Shown piece after piece: positions 9,600-19,519 of a stretch of 20,139 nt of DNA. The notes beneath the pieces were generated by a model. The model ran no database searches and was not told where the DNA came from. It saw only the letters and a program-made list of their open reading frames with translations. The position numbers were made by a program, and so were the translations under genes. The first letter of the stretch is position 1, and each line of letters begins with the position of its first letter. This stretch comes from Podaxis mareebaensis. Its lineage: Eukaryota > Basidiomycota > Agaricomycetes > Agaricales > Agaricaceae. The stretch lies in the NCBI GenBank assembly GCA_018524725.1, contig JAEUWP010000291.1, positions 1-20,139 on the forward strand, given 5' to 3'.

Positions 9600-9744
9600 A
9601 CTAACATAGATAATATGAAACAGTTGTGTGCAACAGGGAAGATCATATGCATTGGATGTGGGTGGCCATGAAGATTGTTGTGTCATCATCTCAATATACT
9701 GGCCTACAGAATTTGCCACACCCATGTACTGCTGACACATGCAC

Positions 9745-9910
9745 AGGTCAAGACCCAGTACCACAAGGTGCCACTGGGGTCCTGCCAAGGTCAAGACCCA
9801 GTACTACAAGGTGCTACTGGGGTCCTGCCAAGGTCAATCCTACAGTACCACTAACAAAGTGCTGCTGGGTCCTGCCCAACATCAATCCTGTGGTACCTTT
9901 AAGTGCTGCT
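9745..9910. repeat. Degenerate 43-47 bp tandem repeat, about four units
   Basis: Two nearly identical 43-bp units start at AGGTCAAGACCCAGTA (9745 and 9788). A third starts at AGGTCAATCCTACAGTACC (9831) and a shorter, more diverged fourth at 9878. Each contains the motif GGTGCYACTGGGGTCCTGCC or a variant. The repeat lies about 150 bp after the NLR stop codon. Its function is unknown. Confidence 0.75.
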
Positions 9911-10352
9911 ATTTCTGAAAGAAAAATATTCTATTTGATGTTGTAGAGTGGAATTATTTCAGTCAGATGACTTGTCTTAAAATTATCCTCTCATGAGGCT
10001 TCAAGGTGTTATGAACAAACACATTGCACCTAAATGGATAAACAAATGAGAAATCAGAATGAACAATAAATCAGATAAATAGGAGTATGTGCTATGAAAT
10101 GCAATATAAGTAAATTGTATAATTCCCTCCTATGCCCTTGGCCTTGCACACTGGTTTTAGTGTCAGATGAGGGATGTGCCCATTCTTCATCATTGTCAGG
10201 CTCCTCTCCTCTCAAAGCATCAGGTGGTAAGTTCTCAATGTTTCATGTTCTCCATTTGGTTGGTCCTTTCCCAGATTTGGTGCCACCATTGGAGCTATCT
10301 AGGACATTGTTAGCACAGCAATTCCTCTTTGATGTGATGTAAAGGCACTCAC

Positions 10353-10535
10353 CTTGTGGTACTGGTGAACAGCACAATAAACCAGAGCAGTCTGTAGCAT
10401 GAACAAATGTATGGAACAATCATCCAATGAGTTCCAGCTAAGCTGATACACTTGTAACAAGTACAATAAGTCCAGTACATGAGCATCTGCCACTGCTTGA
10501 TACCACTTAGTCCCAATCCAGTACTGCTGGGTATC
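10353..10535 (-). pseudogene. Isolated exon-like coding fragment, unidentified
   Basis: On the minus strand, 61 codons read as a well-ordered protein-like segment (DTQQYWIGTKWYQAVADAHV..., then LLYLLQVYQLSWNSLDD... and ALVYCAVHQYHK). It ends exactly at a GTGAGT splice donor (complement of 10347-10352). No matching upstream start or downstream exon could be followed in a clean frame, so it looks like a remnant. The surroundings are transposon-derived and CpG-depleted, so a decayed transposon gene is the likeliest source. I do not recognise the family. Confidence 0.35.
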
Positions 10536-11000
10536 ACATCCTCATCAGTGAAATGGCTTAAAACTATTATTACATTTTGGTCTATGTATAGTATTCAAAA
10601 GATAAAATAGACATTAATAGTGAAAAAAAAACATTCAAAGCACTATGTAAGGGTGCACAATGTTTTCAGTGGTATAACAGCATGGCCAAAACATTTGAAC
10701 ATGCTTCTTATGCCATTGAATCCTTTTGTTCAGAATGTATTGACCCACAATGATATTTCAGGTAGATATTCATATTCAACATTTTTTCAGCATTCAAAAT
10801 GTAAAATCTTTCCATTTTCTGGAATAATGAGTGAAAATGTAAGATTAAAAAACATTACCATAAAATACATGGGCATCTAAGAATTAGTAGTACTTAAATG
10901 GTTATACACACAGTATATCTTGTGGGCATAGGAGAGACTCAAACCTGCTTGAGCCACATATCACATCAGCCCTGGTGATCGCTGATTAATTTTAGCTGAC

Positions 11001-11420
11001 CTAAATATAATGTGTTTTACAGTACCTACAGTATCTACAGTATCTACAGTACCTACAGTATCTACAGTATCTACAATACCTATGGTGTCTACAGTAGATG
11101 TTTTCAAGTGAAAAGGCCCTTTGAAACCATGAATATGAGCAATGCCCAATTATTTGTTTGTACATGTATAGCAGGAACATGAACTTTGCAACTTGGAGCT
11201 GATCTTGTCTCTGTTTTCAATCAAGCACACAGTATTGATATGATACAGAATGAATACTTTCCAACCAGTTGCTTTGTAAGTACTCTCATAACAGCCCTGG
11301 CACCTGCTCACTGACTCTAGATACTGCTGCATCATCAACCAAATCTTTTGCTGCCTCCATCACAATGCTCAATCCACTAGGAACAATGGTAAGAAAATGA
11401 TATTCTTCAATGAACAGAAG
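11001..11420 (-). pseudogene. Decayed minus-strand coding fragment with two in-frame TGA stops
   Basis: From a plausible acceptor (CTTTCAG, ending at 11421) the minus-strand frame reads LLFIEEYHFLTIVPSGLSIV and then MEAAKDLVDDAAVSRVSEQV, continuing to a TAG at 11001-11003. TGA codons at 11286-11288 and 11217-11219 interrupt it; both could come from CGA by a single C-to-T change. A GTGAGT donor at about 11493 suggests an intron upstream. The last part of the frame runs through the 9-bp repeat and reads Tyr-Cys-Arg repeatedly. The family is not recognised. It may belong to the same broken locus as 10353-10535. The LINE inserted just upstream of it. Confidence 0.4.
11019..11097. repeat. 9-bp tandem repeat, about eight units
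   Basis: Units of ACAGTATCT or ACAGTACCT follow one another from 11019, with the last two units more diverged (ACAATACCT, ATGGTGTCT) and a final partial ACAGTAG. As a multiple of three it stays in frame with the decayed coding fragment on the minus strand, where it would encode Tyr-Cys-Arg repeats. Confidence 0.85.
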
Positions 11421-11518
11421 CTGAAAGCCACACAAAAGATAGTCAGAACAGCAGATATGATGTGGATGATGAACAGGAAATGCAAAACTCACCTAGGACT
11501 GAGTCAGAATATAGATTG

Positions 11519-11531
11519 GCTGACAATCTTC
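11519..11531. repeat. LINE target site duplication, copy next to the element's 3' end
   Basis: The 13-bp GCTGACAATCTTC occurs here directly before the T-rich end of the element and again, identically, at 18422-18434. This is the expected footprint of target-primed reverse transcription. Confidence 0.9.
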
Positions 11532-11555
11532 TTTTTTTATTTTTTTATTTTTTTA
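11532..11555 (-). other. LINE 3' tail of three TAAAAAAA units
   Basis: On the minus strand the element ends in exactly three TAAAAAAA octamers abutting the target site duplication. A short tandem-repeat tail of this type, rather than pure poly(A), is known for several non-LTR clades and fixes the 3' end and orientation of the element. Confidence 0.85.
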
Positions 11556-11852
11556 AATCGATGTTTATTGCACTAGACTAGCTAATACAAATGGATGCAC
11601 AGTAGCAGTCCCAATACCAAAACTAGAGAGAAAGAAAGAGAAAGACAAGAATGGAAGAAACAGAGAATAGGAGCAAGAGAACAATGCTAGAGACAAGTGA
11701 AATGAAAAGAAAGTGAAAACTAACTTAATAAGACATGGGTAAGAGGGAAATGGATCAGAAAATGAAGAGGGGTAGGAGTGGGGGGCTATCTACGAGACAA
11801 AATAAAAGGGGAAGGACCTTCAGTGTACATCTGGTACTCCATTTCTTGCAAG

Positions 11853-14800
11853 TCACTCTCTATGGTTGAGGTAGCAGGTGGTGAACTCCTCCTGAGTTAA
11901 GGGTCCTTGAATCTGGTTGGCAAAGGAAAAGGCTGTGGGGTTTTGGTCTAGGAATTGAATGATCCAGAAGAAGCCATCACAGGCTCCCACTGGGTAACAG
12001 AAACAGGGGCAGTTGTCAAGAATGTGATTGTGTGTCTCAAGGTATTCACCACATGGGCAGGAAGTGATATGGCACCCAGGGAAGAAGCACTGCCAGAAAG
12101 TGCCAATGGGCATGTGATTTGTAACACAGCACATGAAGTGTGCACATAGCTGGGTGTTTCTTCCAAGGGGCAAATTGAGCCAAGTACCACCTTTGGTGTA
12201 TTTGGGTTGGAGAGGCTGCTCAGTAGGGTTGAGTAGAGAGAGCCATGAGTGACCACAATAGAATGGATTGTTCATGTGTTGTTGCCAGAGCAACAGGCAT
12301 TTTTGAGTGTAATGATTGTGAATGAATCCAAGAGAAGTACAGATTGGTTGATGATGTGGATTTGGGAGGTGGAGGGATTTGGCAAGGGTGTGCACCTTAT
12401 GGTGAATAGACCAGTTGGTGGATGAGGGGATGGACCAGAAATGGATGTAATTGAGAGAGGAGGAGGAGAGCCAGGTGTGGAGTAGAGGGGCAACTGCGAT
12501 GGAGTCTGGATGCATGCTGTGGGATCTGTAAGAAAAAAGGAGTTTAGCAGAAGAAATAGAGTCCATAAAAACTATGATAGAGGAGATGTTAAGAGATTGA
12601 GAGAAAGAAATGGAAGAAAAGAGACCAAGATGAAGAGCATACAATTCAGAGTCAGAAGAAGTAACTTCACTACAAGGGTGAACAGTGGAGGAGAGAATGT
12701 CTGAATCAGAAGAATTAAAGATGAGGAATGCAGAGGTAGCAGATAAAGAAGAGTTTGAAAGAACTGAGCCATCAGTAGCTACTAGAAGAGAGGTGGGAGA
12801 AGAAAAGGAGAGATCCCAAGTACAGAATGCATTAGTGATATGTAGTGCCATGGCACCTTCTTTTGAAGGGTCAGGGCACTCAATGAATTTGATTTGGTTG
12901 CTAAACAAGTCCAGTAGATGCTGGCCCTGGCCAGGTTTGGTGCTAGGGTGGAGGCACTGGAACTGGTCTGTGACCAGTTGGGCATCTGAAATGAAGTCAA
13001 GTGCCATTGAGCACTGTTTAGTTTGACATGTGTCTAGAGGGTTGATATTGTGAGTGAGAAGTTTAAGGGGGTGGGAGGAAGGGAGGGTGTAGAAGCAAAG
13101 GGAGCATCATTTAGCAAGTTTAAAGAGGTGGAGTTGGATGGGGATGAGACCAGTGATGGCCTCAACCCCACTGGAAGGGGTGGTACAGAATGCGCCAGTA
13201 ATCTAGAGGGTGGCTTGGCATTGCATGTGTTGGAGAGATTTGATAAGTCCATGGTATTGAGCATTATGATTGAACTAAAGTTGGAACCCATATATAGCAA
13301 TGGGAATGACACAGGACTGGTATAAGAATCTCTTGTGGAGGGGGGAGAGACTGTGGATGGAGTTGCTGAGCATGTGCATGCAGCAAATGGTGGAAAGCAC
13401 CTTCATGGAGTAAAAGTGGATGTGTTCCTTGGAGGTGAGGCCTCTGTTGAACCAGAAACCTAAGTAACAGAGGTAAGGTTTAGGATGGATGGTGAGGGAT
13501 TCATTGATGGTGATGGGGGGGTTGGAATCATGGGAGGGTCAATTGGAAAAGTGGAAAGCCTCAGTTTTATCTCTTTCAAGAATAAATCTGAGGCAGTGGA
13601 GGTAGTCTTCACAGTTTATGTAGACCTGTGAAAGAAGATGGCAGTTAGTAGTGAATGAATCAGATTGAACAATTATGAGTCCATCAATGAAAGAAACTAT
13701 TTTACAATGGGGATCATTGGAGAAATTGTATATAAAAGGGGAGAGAGAAAGGGCAGTGAGAATAGGTGAAAGAGCAGAGCCTTGGCTGACACCAACTGAG
13801 GCAGGGAATTTGAGAGAGTGTTTGTTGTTCCAAGAATAAGTAGTGAAGCAGTTATTTAAATAATTGGAGAAAAAGGAGACAAGGCAGGAGTTAAAGCCTT
13901 GTTGGTGGAGGGTGGAGGTAAGTACAGAATGGTTGGTGGAGGGAAAGAATTGTGCAACATTGAATGTGATGACGCTAGTCTTGAGTTTATGTTTCCAACC
14001 TGTGCATATAAGGTGAGTGATGTAGATGCCAGCATCTTCAGTAGAGCACTGGATTATGCCTCTGAATTGGAGGGGATGAACAAGATTATGTTGGGATGCT
14101 TCGAACTGCATCCTAGTGGAGATTATCTTCTCAATCAGTTTACCTAGTGTGTTAAGAAGGACTATAGGATGGAACATTTTCAGGGTGGAGTAATGGGGTT
14201 TGTTGGGTTTGGGGATAATGACAGAGGTGGAGTTTTTGAAATGTTCCAGCCATGTAGAGAACTCAATGCATTTGGAAGTGAAAGAGAGGAAATTGGAACA
14301 GAAGATGTCATTGGACATTAAGTGTTTGACATGTGCCCAAGATAGGTGGTCTGGGCCAGGGGCAGAAGAATTAGCACATGGGTTGAGGGTGTCAAATAGC
14401 TCGGTGTTAGAAAAAGGGAGCCACAGGCACTCCAGATGGGTGTCAAATGATTCAATGGTGCTTAAGTTGATGGGTCAGTTGGAGGCAGAATTATAGGAAG
14501 AGTTGAGTGCATGCCAGAGATCATCCAGCTCATCACAACTCTTCCCATTGTAGGTGATTGATTGGGAAGGGGGGAGGTTGTGTTTGCCGACCCATGACAT
14601 GAGGTCCCATGGACAGCAGTCTTCTTCTGCTATGTCTTTGATCTTCTTGTCAAAGAATGTGCATTTAGCCTGGCAGGTGGTGCATCTAAAGTTAGTCCAA
14701 TTGGGTTTGGACTTGTGGGTCTGGAAGGTTTTAAGGGCAGTGGAGCACTGTGGAGTCCACCAGGGTTTGGATTTGGCACATATCTTGACAAGTTTGGTGT

Positions 14801-15740
14801 TGGATTGCCACTCTTGGGAGATGATTTGGGACATAGTGTTTGCATATGAGAGGACATTGTTGCTTGAGTTGAATATGGGAGGAATGGATTGGAGGTGCAA
14901 TCCAACAGAATATAAGAATGTTGCTTCTTCCTCTGAGTCATGGGGAATAGTGATTTTTTCAATGTATGGTTGGAAAGGGGAGGGGATAGGGAGGGAGGTG
15001 AGGAGGGGGTGGTAGTCAGACTTGATTTGCCAGTCATCATGGATGGAGTGGATGGGACTTGGCTGAAGGGGATTATCTGTCATGAAAATAAGGTCAATGA
15101 TGGATGGGTGTTTGGATTCATCTAAAGGGGTATGAGTATACTTAGCCTTGGTCAGAGTAGAGAGTGTGAGTCTGATGGAGTTTATGATGTTGACAAGAAG
15201 GTCAGCTCAAGCTGAGTGATGGGTGATGTGGGGGTCCCATTCAGGGGAATGAGAGTTAAAGTCTCCCCCTGTGCAAATGATGTTGCTAGGGAAGAGGTGG
15301 ATGTGAGATTCTAGATATGTGAGTGAAGAATCATCAGATGGATCAAAATAGCAATTGAGAAAATATATCTTCTTCAGAAAAGAAAGAGAGATGAGTTGGA
15401 AATCAGGGGAGGAAATAATGCTAGGATGAGAAGTGGGCATTAGAGATTCACAAGACTTGCATATGAAGGTAGCCATGCATGGGTGTTCTTCATCAGAAAT
15501 AAAGAGATGCCAGTTGGGGTTGTAGGGCATTCCTTTGAATGGGACTCCTTCAGAGTCGTCAGTGGATGGTACATTGCATATAACACTAAACAGGGGCTCT
15601 TGGATGCATAATATAAGAATGTCTTTAAACTGAGGATCATTTAGTAATGCCTCAACTGTGTCCTTTGAGTGGTGAACATTAAAAAAGAGAATGGGGATGT
15701 CTTTGAAAAGAGTCAGTATGTTAAGAGGTCCTTTAGACAT
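11853..15740 (-). pseudogene. LINE ORF2: endonuclease, reverse transcriptase, RNase H (six in-frame stops)
   Basis: One frame of 1296 codons runs from ATG at 15738-15740 to TGA at 11853-11855. TGA stops lie at 15207, 14475, 13539 and 13107, and TAG stops at 13275 and 13203 (leftmost bases). The APE-type endonuclease shows FFNVHH (Asn21), CIQEP (Glu48), GGDFNSHSPEW (Asp160, Asn162) and SDYHPL (241-246). RT shows VIIPKPNKP (from about 507), the motif A region TFNVAQFFPSTNH (Asn594 in place of the usual Asp), SQGSALSP (motif B) and FIDGLI, where motif C should have two Asp. RNase H shows ATDGS (Asp990), SELYAL (Glu1032) and FMDS (Asp1060). A Cys/His cluster, CPCG...H.IL..CP, lies near the C terminus. 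In an intact element this protein nicks the target DNA and reverse-transcribes the element RNA there. The start overlaps the ORF1 stop by 8 nt. The broken frame and lost RT aspartates leave it inactive. Confidence 0.92.
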
Positions 15741-18333
15741 TAACTGCACCAGAGTTGAAATCACAGTGGTTCTTCTCTGCCTTTAGTTCATGAAGCTTAG
15801 ATTGGATCCACTCCCGGTCATATCGGTGGCAGAAGAAAGGACATTTATCTGAGTTCATGTGGTGGTCCTTGGACTCACATGAGAGGCAATTAAAGGAGGT
15901 CATGTGTGGACACTCTGTGATGTTGGCAGGGGTGGGAGGACAGGGGCTCGGTCCTGCTTTGCCATGGCAGCAGAAGCCATCATGGCAGTGGTTCTCTGTG
16001 TGATGGGGGTCTCCACAAATGGAGCATCTTGGGTTCCAGGCTCTGCATAGGTGAGTAGGGTGGCCCCACCTCTAGCACCTATTGCAGAGAGGAGAGGCAG
16101 TGCACATGGAGGCACCTTGGAAGGTGCATACTTGATTCTTGAAAAGAAGTGTGTGATTGATGAGTGTCTTTGCTCTCAAAGCAGATTGAGAATCCCAGAG
16201 GTTGAAGAAAAGGATGGTGGAATCAGAATGGGGGGAGACACAGTGAAATTGGGGTTTGCCCACAAGATGTTGAATCATCTCATGGTATGGGGAGGATTCA
16301 ATGACTTCCTTGAAGTCATCAGCAGTGTGAGGAGTACCATCTTGATGGAAATAGGGGAGGTTTGTCAATTTGACAAAGGATTTCAACATTGGGAGAGAAG
16401 GGGTAATGGCATCCCTAATCTCAGGTGTGGCAAAGACTGACTGGTTGGAGTCAGCAATACCTTTCTTAACAATGAGGAGTTCCTCATCAGTTGTGACCTA
16501 GTTGGTAGTAAGCCATAGAGTTTGGTCATTAGACTTGGCTGACTCAATTTTGAGAAGGAAGCCCTTTTGGTAGAGGGTGTTGTTACAGTTTCACACCACC
16601 AGGTCAAGTGATGTGATGTGGATAGGCTTGAACATTTCATTGTAGGGAACGACAATGTTTTTGTGTGAAGGGCCTTGGGTGGCCTTGGGGGTGTTGGATG
16701 GGTGGGGGGAGGGTTTGGAAGAGGGGGGAAGGGAGGACTTGATGTCACCAGATGAGTGGAGGAAGTTGATGATATCAACTGGTGACATATTAGGGAATTG
16801 ATTTTGAAGAGTCACATATTTTTGCAGCTCTTCAGGTTGTAATGGGGAATTAGAGGCCACCTTTGCATATGACATCCTCTGGGTAGAGAGGGAGGGGGCA
16901 TTAGACATGGGGCAGGTCTTGTAGTTGATGGGAGGGGGAGATGAGGCAGAAAGGGAAGGTTTGGGGGGAGCCTGAGGAGGGAATGCAGGAGCAACAATAG
17001 GCTTATGCTGATTTTGGGCAGCTATTGGTTTATGAGGCACCCATTGACAAGTGATGGTAGACCATGAGCTAGAGGGTGTGTTACCTTTCCCAGAATCTTG
17101 AACTCTAGGATTGGCTTCAGGAGAGGTGGTAGTGATGGGAGGGAGGGGGAGCATTTCAGTATCAATGTTAGAGCCCAAAGACTCACCTGGTTTGTTCACA
17201 TTAGGCAGAGGGAGATGAGAAAGGGTGATTGCTCGCACCATGTCTTTAGCAAATTGTGAGTTAGAGTCCTGGAGATGCCCAGTGACATCTGAGGGAATAG
17301 GGGGAGAGCTCTGGAGAATCCCAGTAGCATCTTTGGGGGAAGGGGAAGACACAGCCAGTGCTTTTTCAGCCCAACAATTGATGTGATGGCCTGTGGACAT
17401 GGGAGTAGGGGTAGGGGAGAGAGTATGGGAAGGAGGAAATTGCATGGAAATAAAATCATATAGCTTAAGTTGTTGACTGTTGTAGGGGACAGATTTGTTG
17501 TGTAACTGATCAGAGTGGGCAATAGTTTGTAGAATGTGAATAAGATGAGGGATGCCCTCAAATAACAAGAGATTGCCTGAGTCAGCCCAATTTCCTAAAT
17601 AGGAGGAAACAAAGCTAAGGAGAGAAGTGAGGCAATTGAGCCCCATGATGTCATTAGTGTTGGTGATGTCAATATTGAATAAGGCATTGCCAAGAGTTTT
17701 GTGGATGGATGACCAATCCATTCCATGGGTCAGCTGCACATCAGCACATGGCTGCACAATGTCAGGAGGAGAGGGGGGGGTGAAAGATGGGATAGTAGGA
17801 AGGGGGTCAGAAGGTTGGGATTCATCCCAAGCAGCTCCAGGAGTAGGAGGAATGAAGCCATGCAAGGCAGTGATGGTTTGTGCTGGAGATAGCATCCAGT
17901 GGGAAGATGGAGCTATTTCAGGTGACATGTCAATTTCTTCACAAACTGGTGTGATGGATGGGTGAATGGATCTGGGGGTGGATAGGCCTTGAGATCCTTC
18001 ATTATCCTCTCCATTCTCTTCAGCAGAAGAAACAGAGGCAGCATCATCTTCTTCTCTGAATTTCATGCTCTTTTCCAGCTGATTAGAGAGGGATTGGTCA
18101 GTGGAGTAAGAGCATTTGGCTCCAATGGAAGGAGGCAGTGAAGGGGCTTTGCAAATGAAGTCTTCAGTGACTTGGAAATCATTGAAGAGGCCAATAGAGG
18201 CCTCACAAGGGAGAGATGGGTTGGGCGCTATGCTGGCACTAGAATGACAATGACAAACAATACCTGAGTGAATGCTGCTGGCGGTCTTCTTAACACCTCC
18301 AAAGAAGCTGCTAGTTTCCTTGGAGTCTTTCAT
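15733..18333 (-). pseudogene. LINE ORF1: gag-like RNA-binding protein (three in-frame stops)
   Basis: The frame starts at ATG 18331-18333 and stays in register for 867 codons to TAA at 15733-15735, interrupted by TGA at 16591-16593 and TAG at 16498-16500 and 16072-16074. The first 580 codons are uninterrupted: Ser/Pro-rich and probably disordered. After the first stop a folded region follows, and the C-terminal part carries Cys/His knuckles. CSICGDPHHTENHC fits CX2CX4HX4C, FNCLSCESKDHH...C fits CX2CX4HX6C, and CNRC..WGHPTHLC is a first knuckle cut by the TAG at 16072. Such proteins coat the element RNA and accompany it to the target. That the frame reaches the ORF2 start with no frameshift shows this is the original ORF1 end. 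No normal host gene overlaps it. Confidence 0.85.
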
Positions 18334-18421
18334 AGTGATTTAGGATGAGTTTCTGTGTTCCTTGTACTATGAATAACTGGGCCACTGAAACAGTAGTGGT
18401 AGTTACTGAGAAAGGAAGGTT

Positions 18422-18434
18422 GCTGACAATCTTC
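18422..18434. repeat. LINE target site duplication, copy next to the element's 5' end
   Basis: This is an identical copy of the 13 bp at 11519-11531. It fixes the 5' end of the element at 18421 and shows that the copy is full-length, because a 5' leader and the whole of ORF1 lie inside. Confidence 0.9.
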
Positions 18435-19487
18435 ACAAGGATGATGACAACAAGGACAATGCATGTATGTTGTGAAATGAAAGCCTAGATAGGAATGAGG
18501 AGGATGGAGGCAAAGAAGAGGGCAGTGATGAGGATGAAGGGTATTTAGCAGACACAGAGGCATAAGGCATAAGGTACACACTGTCCTTCATTCCCAACTA
18601 TACTCTCTCCCCAATGTACTCAAAGATGCATTCAGTTTTTCATAGTTCCACAGATGCACCTGTGAGCACCATCTTGCAATATTTCTTTCATGTATCAAGC
18701 TATACATTTTTTCCGCTGTTCACTACTATACCCCTGACTTGCAAGTGCACTGGACTCTTCCACTGCCATGTGCTACAGGACTGAATTCACCTTCATTGTT
18801 GTGATTATTGTGCTTGTAGCACTTGAATATGTCCAAAACCACCATCACTTGGCCCTCAACACCTCTGGATTGAACAAATATATCACTCTCTCACTCTTTG
18901 GCAGACTCATCAAAAGGTCTGTCAGCTCACTCTGATTTTTCCTTGTCAGATTGCCTACCATCTGATAGATTCTGTTGTGCTCTGATACTGGGGGGGCAGA
19001 TCTGAAGGCAGAGATGTGCAAGGAGGCAGAGAGTGCCATATTAACTGAGACAGGCATGGATGGGGTGTAGTTGTAGATCAGTCATGGGTGTGTCTTGGTA
19101 ACAAAAAATGGCAGAGTTGACCTCCTTGTCAGAGCCATCAGGGCCAAAGTTGTGAAGTGCAGACACTGCCAGAAGGTAGGGGCTCAGTCAGTTATCTTGC
19201 ACTACTGAGGATTTGCAAGAGAACTGCAGCAGTGTGAAAGACAAAGTTGTTACAAGGTTTCTTCTTTGGTTGGGTGACACCTAAGTCAGGACCTATCCTT
19301 GTAGAGAGATGAGCAGAGGTCCTTGTCCTGTACAGGTCTGAAGGAGCTGCTCTGTTTAACCTCAGATGGCTGTTCACATTGTCTCTAGGCAGTGAACTCA
19401 TATAGATCACACACTCTATAGGACAAGACATTAAAGAGAAGCCAAGAGGGAAAAGCTTTCACAAGAGCAAAAAGGTGTAGACTTAAC
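18435..19487. other. CpG-poor flank right of the LINE, no confident gene
   Basis: This continues the pre-insertion locus. Short open frames exist on both strands. One plus-strand frame near 18435-18568 is acidic (KDDDNKDN, EEDGGKEEGSDEDEG) but carries a stop. Minus-strand frames at 18845-19057 (NRIYQMVGNLTRKNQ...) and 19192-19431 are 70-79 codons long. None has a recognisable domain, and no start or splice pattern joins them. A decayed transposon or gene is likely; I do not identify it. Confidence 0.4.
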
Positions 19488-19519
19488 AGGTAACACAGGT
19501 TAGAGGTAACACTGGTTAG
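19488..19519. repeat. Two tandem 16-bp repeats
   Basis: AGGTAACACAGGTTAG is followed directly by AGGTAACACTGGTTAG, with one mismatch. A further partial resemblance (AACACTGTTA) follows. No function is evident. Confidence 0.7.

Larger units (their letters stand above)
9600..11518. other. CpG-depleted, AT-richer intergenic stretch left of the LINE
   Basis: By eye this 1.9-kb stretch contains about one CpG (at 10980), in sharp contrast to the CpG-rich NLR gene. It holds a 43-bp tandem repeat (9745-9910), a 9-bp tandem repeat (11019-11097) and two minus-strand coding fragments (10353-10535 and 11001-11420). The remainder, mainly 9911-10350 and 10536-11000, shows no gene, RNA or recognisable transposon end. 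Confidence 0.6.
11532..18421 (-). mobile_element. Full-length non-LTR retrotransposon (LINE), Tad-like architecture, decayed
   Basis: The element is about 6.89 kb on the minus strand. It begins at 18421 with an 88-nt 5' leader, then gag-like ORF1 (18333-15733), ORF2 with APE endonuclease, reverse transcriptase, RNase H and a C-terminal Cys-rich motif (15740-11853), and a 3' UTR of about 300 nt. It ends in three copies of the 8-mer TAAAAAAA (complement of 11532-11555). Perfect 13-bp target site duplications flank it. A zinc-knuckle ORF1 with EN-RT-RNase H ORF2 matches the fungal Tad clade; the clade was not tested by phylogeny. Nine in-frame stops, no frameshift and damaged RT motifs mean the copy is not autonomous. 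CpG is nearly absent, at roughly 15-20 sites in the whole element. The insertion site lies in already CpG-poor, broken coding-like DNA. Confidence 0.92.

Noticed and set aside
9756..10367. A shared 16-mer CCAGTACCACAAGGTG between the 43-bp repeat (plus) and the 10353-10535 fragment (minus)
   Set aside because: The match does not extend beyond this short block, so common origin cannot be argued from the sequence alone.
13899..14147. Plus-strand open frames within the LINE (for example 12685-13026, 13899-14147, 14554-15015)
   Set aside because: They lie opposite the continuous minus-strand ORF2 frame with recognisable EN, RT and RNase H motifs, and carry no motif of their own.
11411..18475. 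A plus-strand acidic reading frame that is open across the LINE empty site
   Set aside because: Joining the flanks at the target duplication gives only about 50 codons before a stop, with no domain. The minus-strand reading of the same flank has better splice and coding signals.
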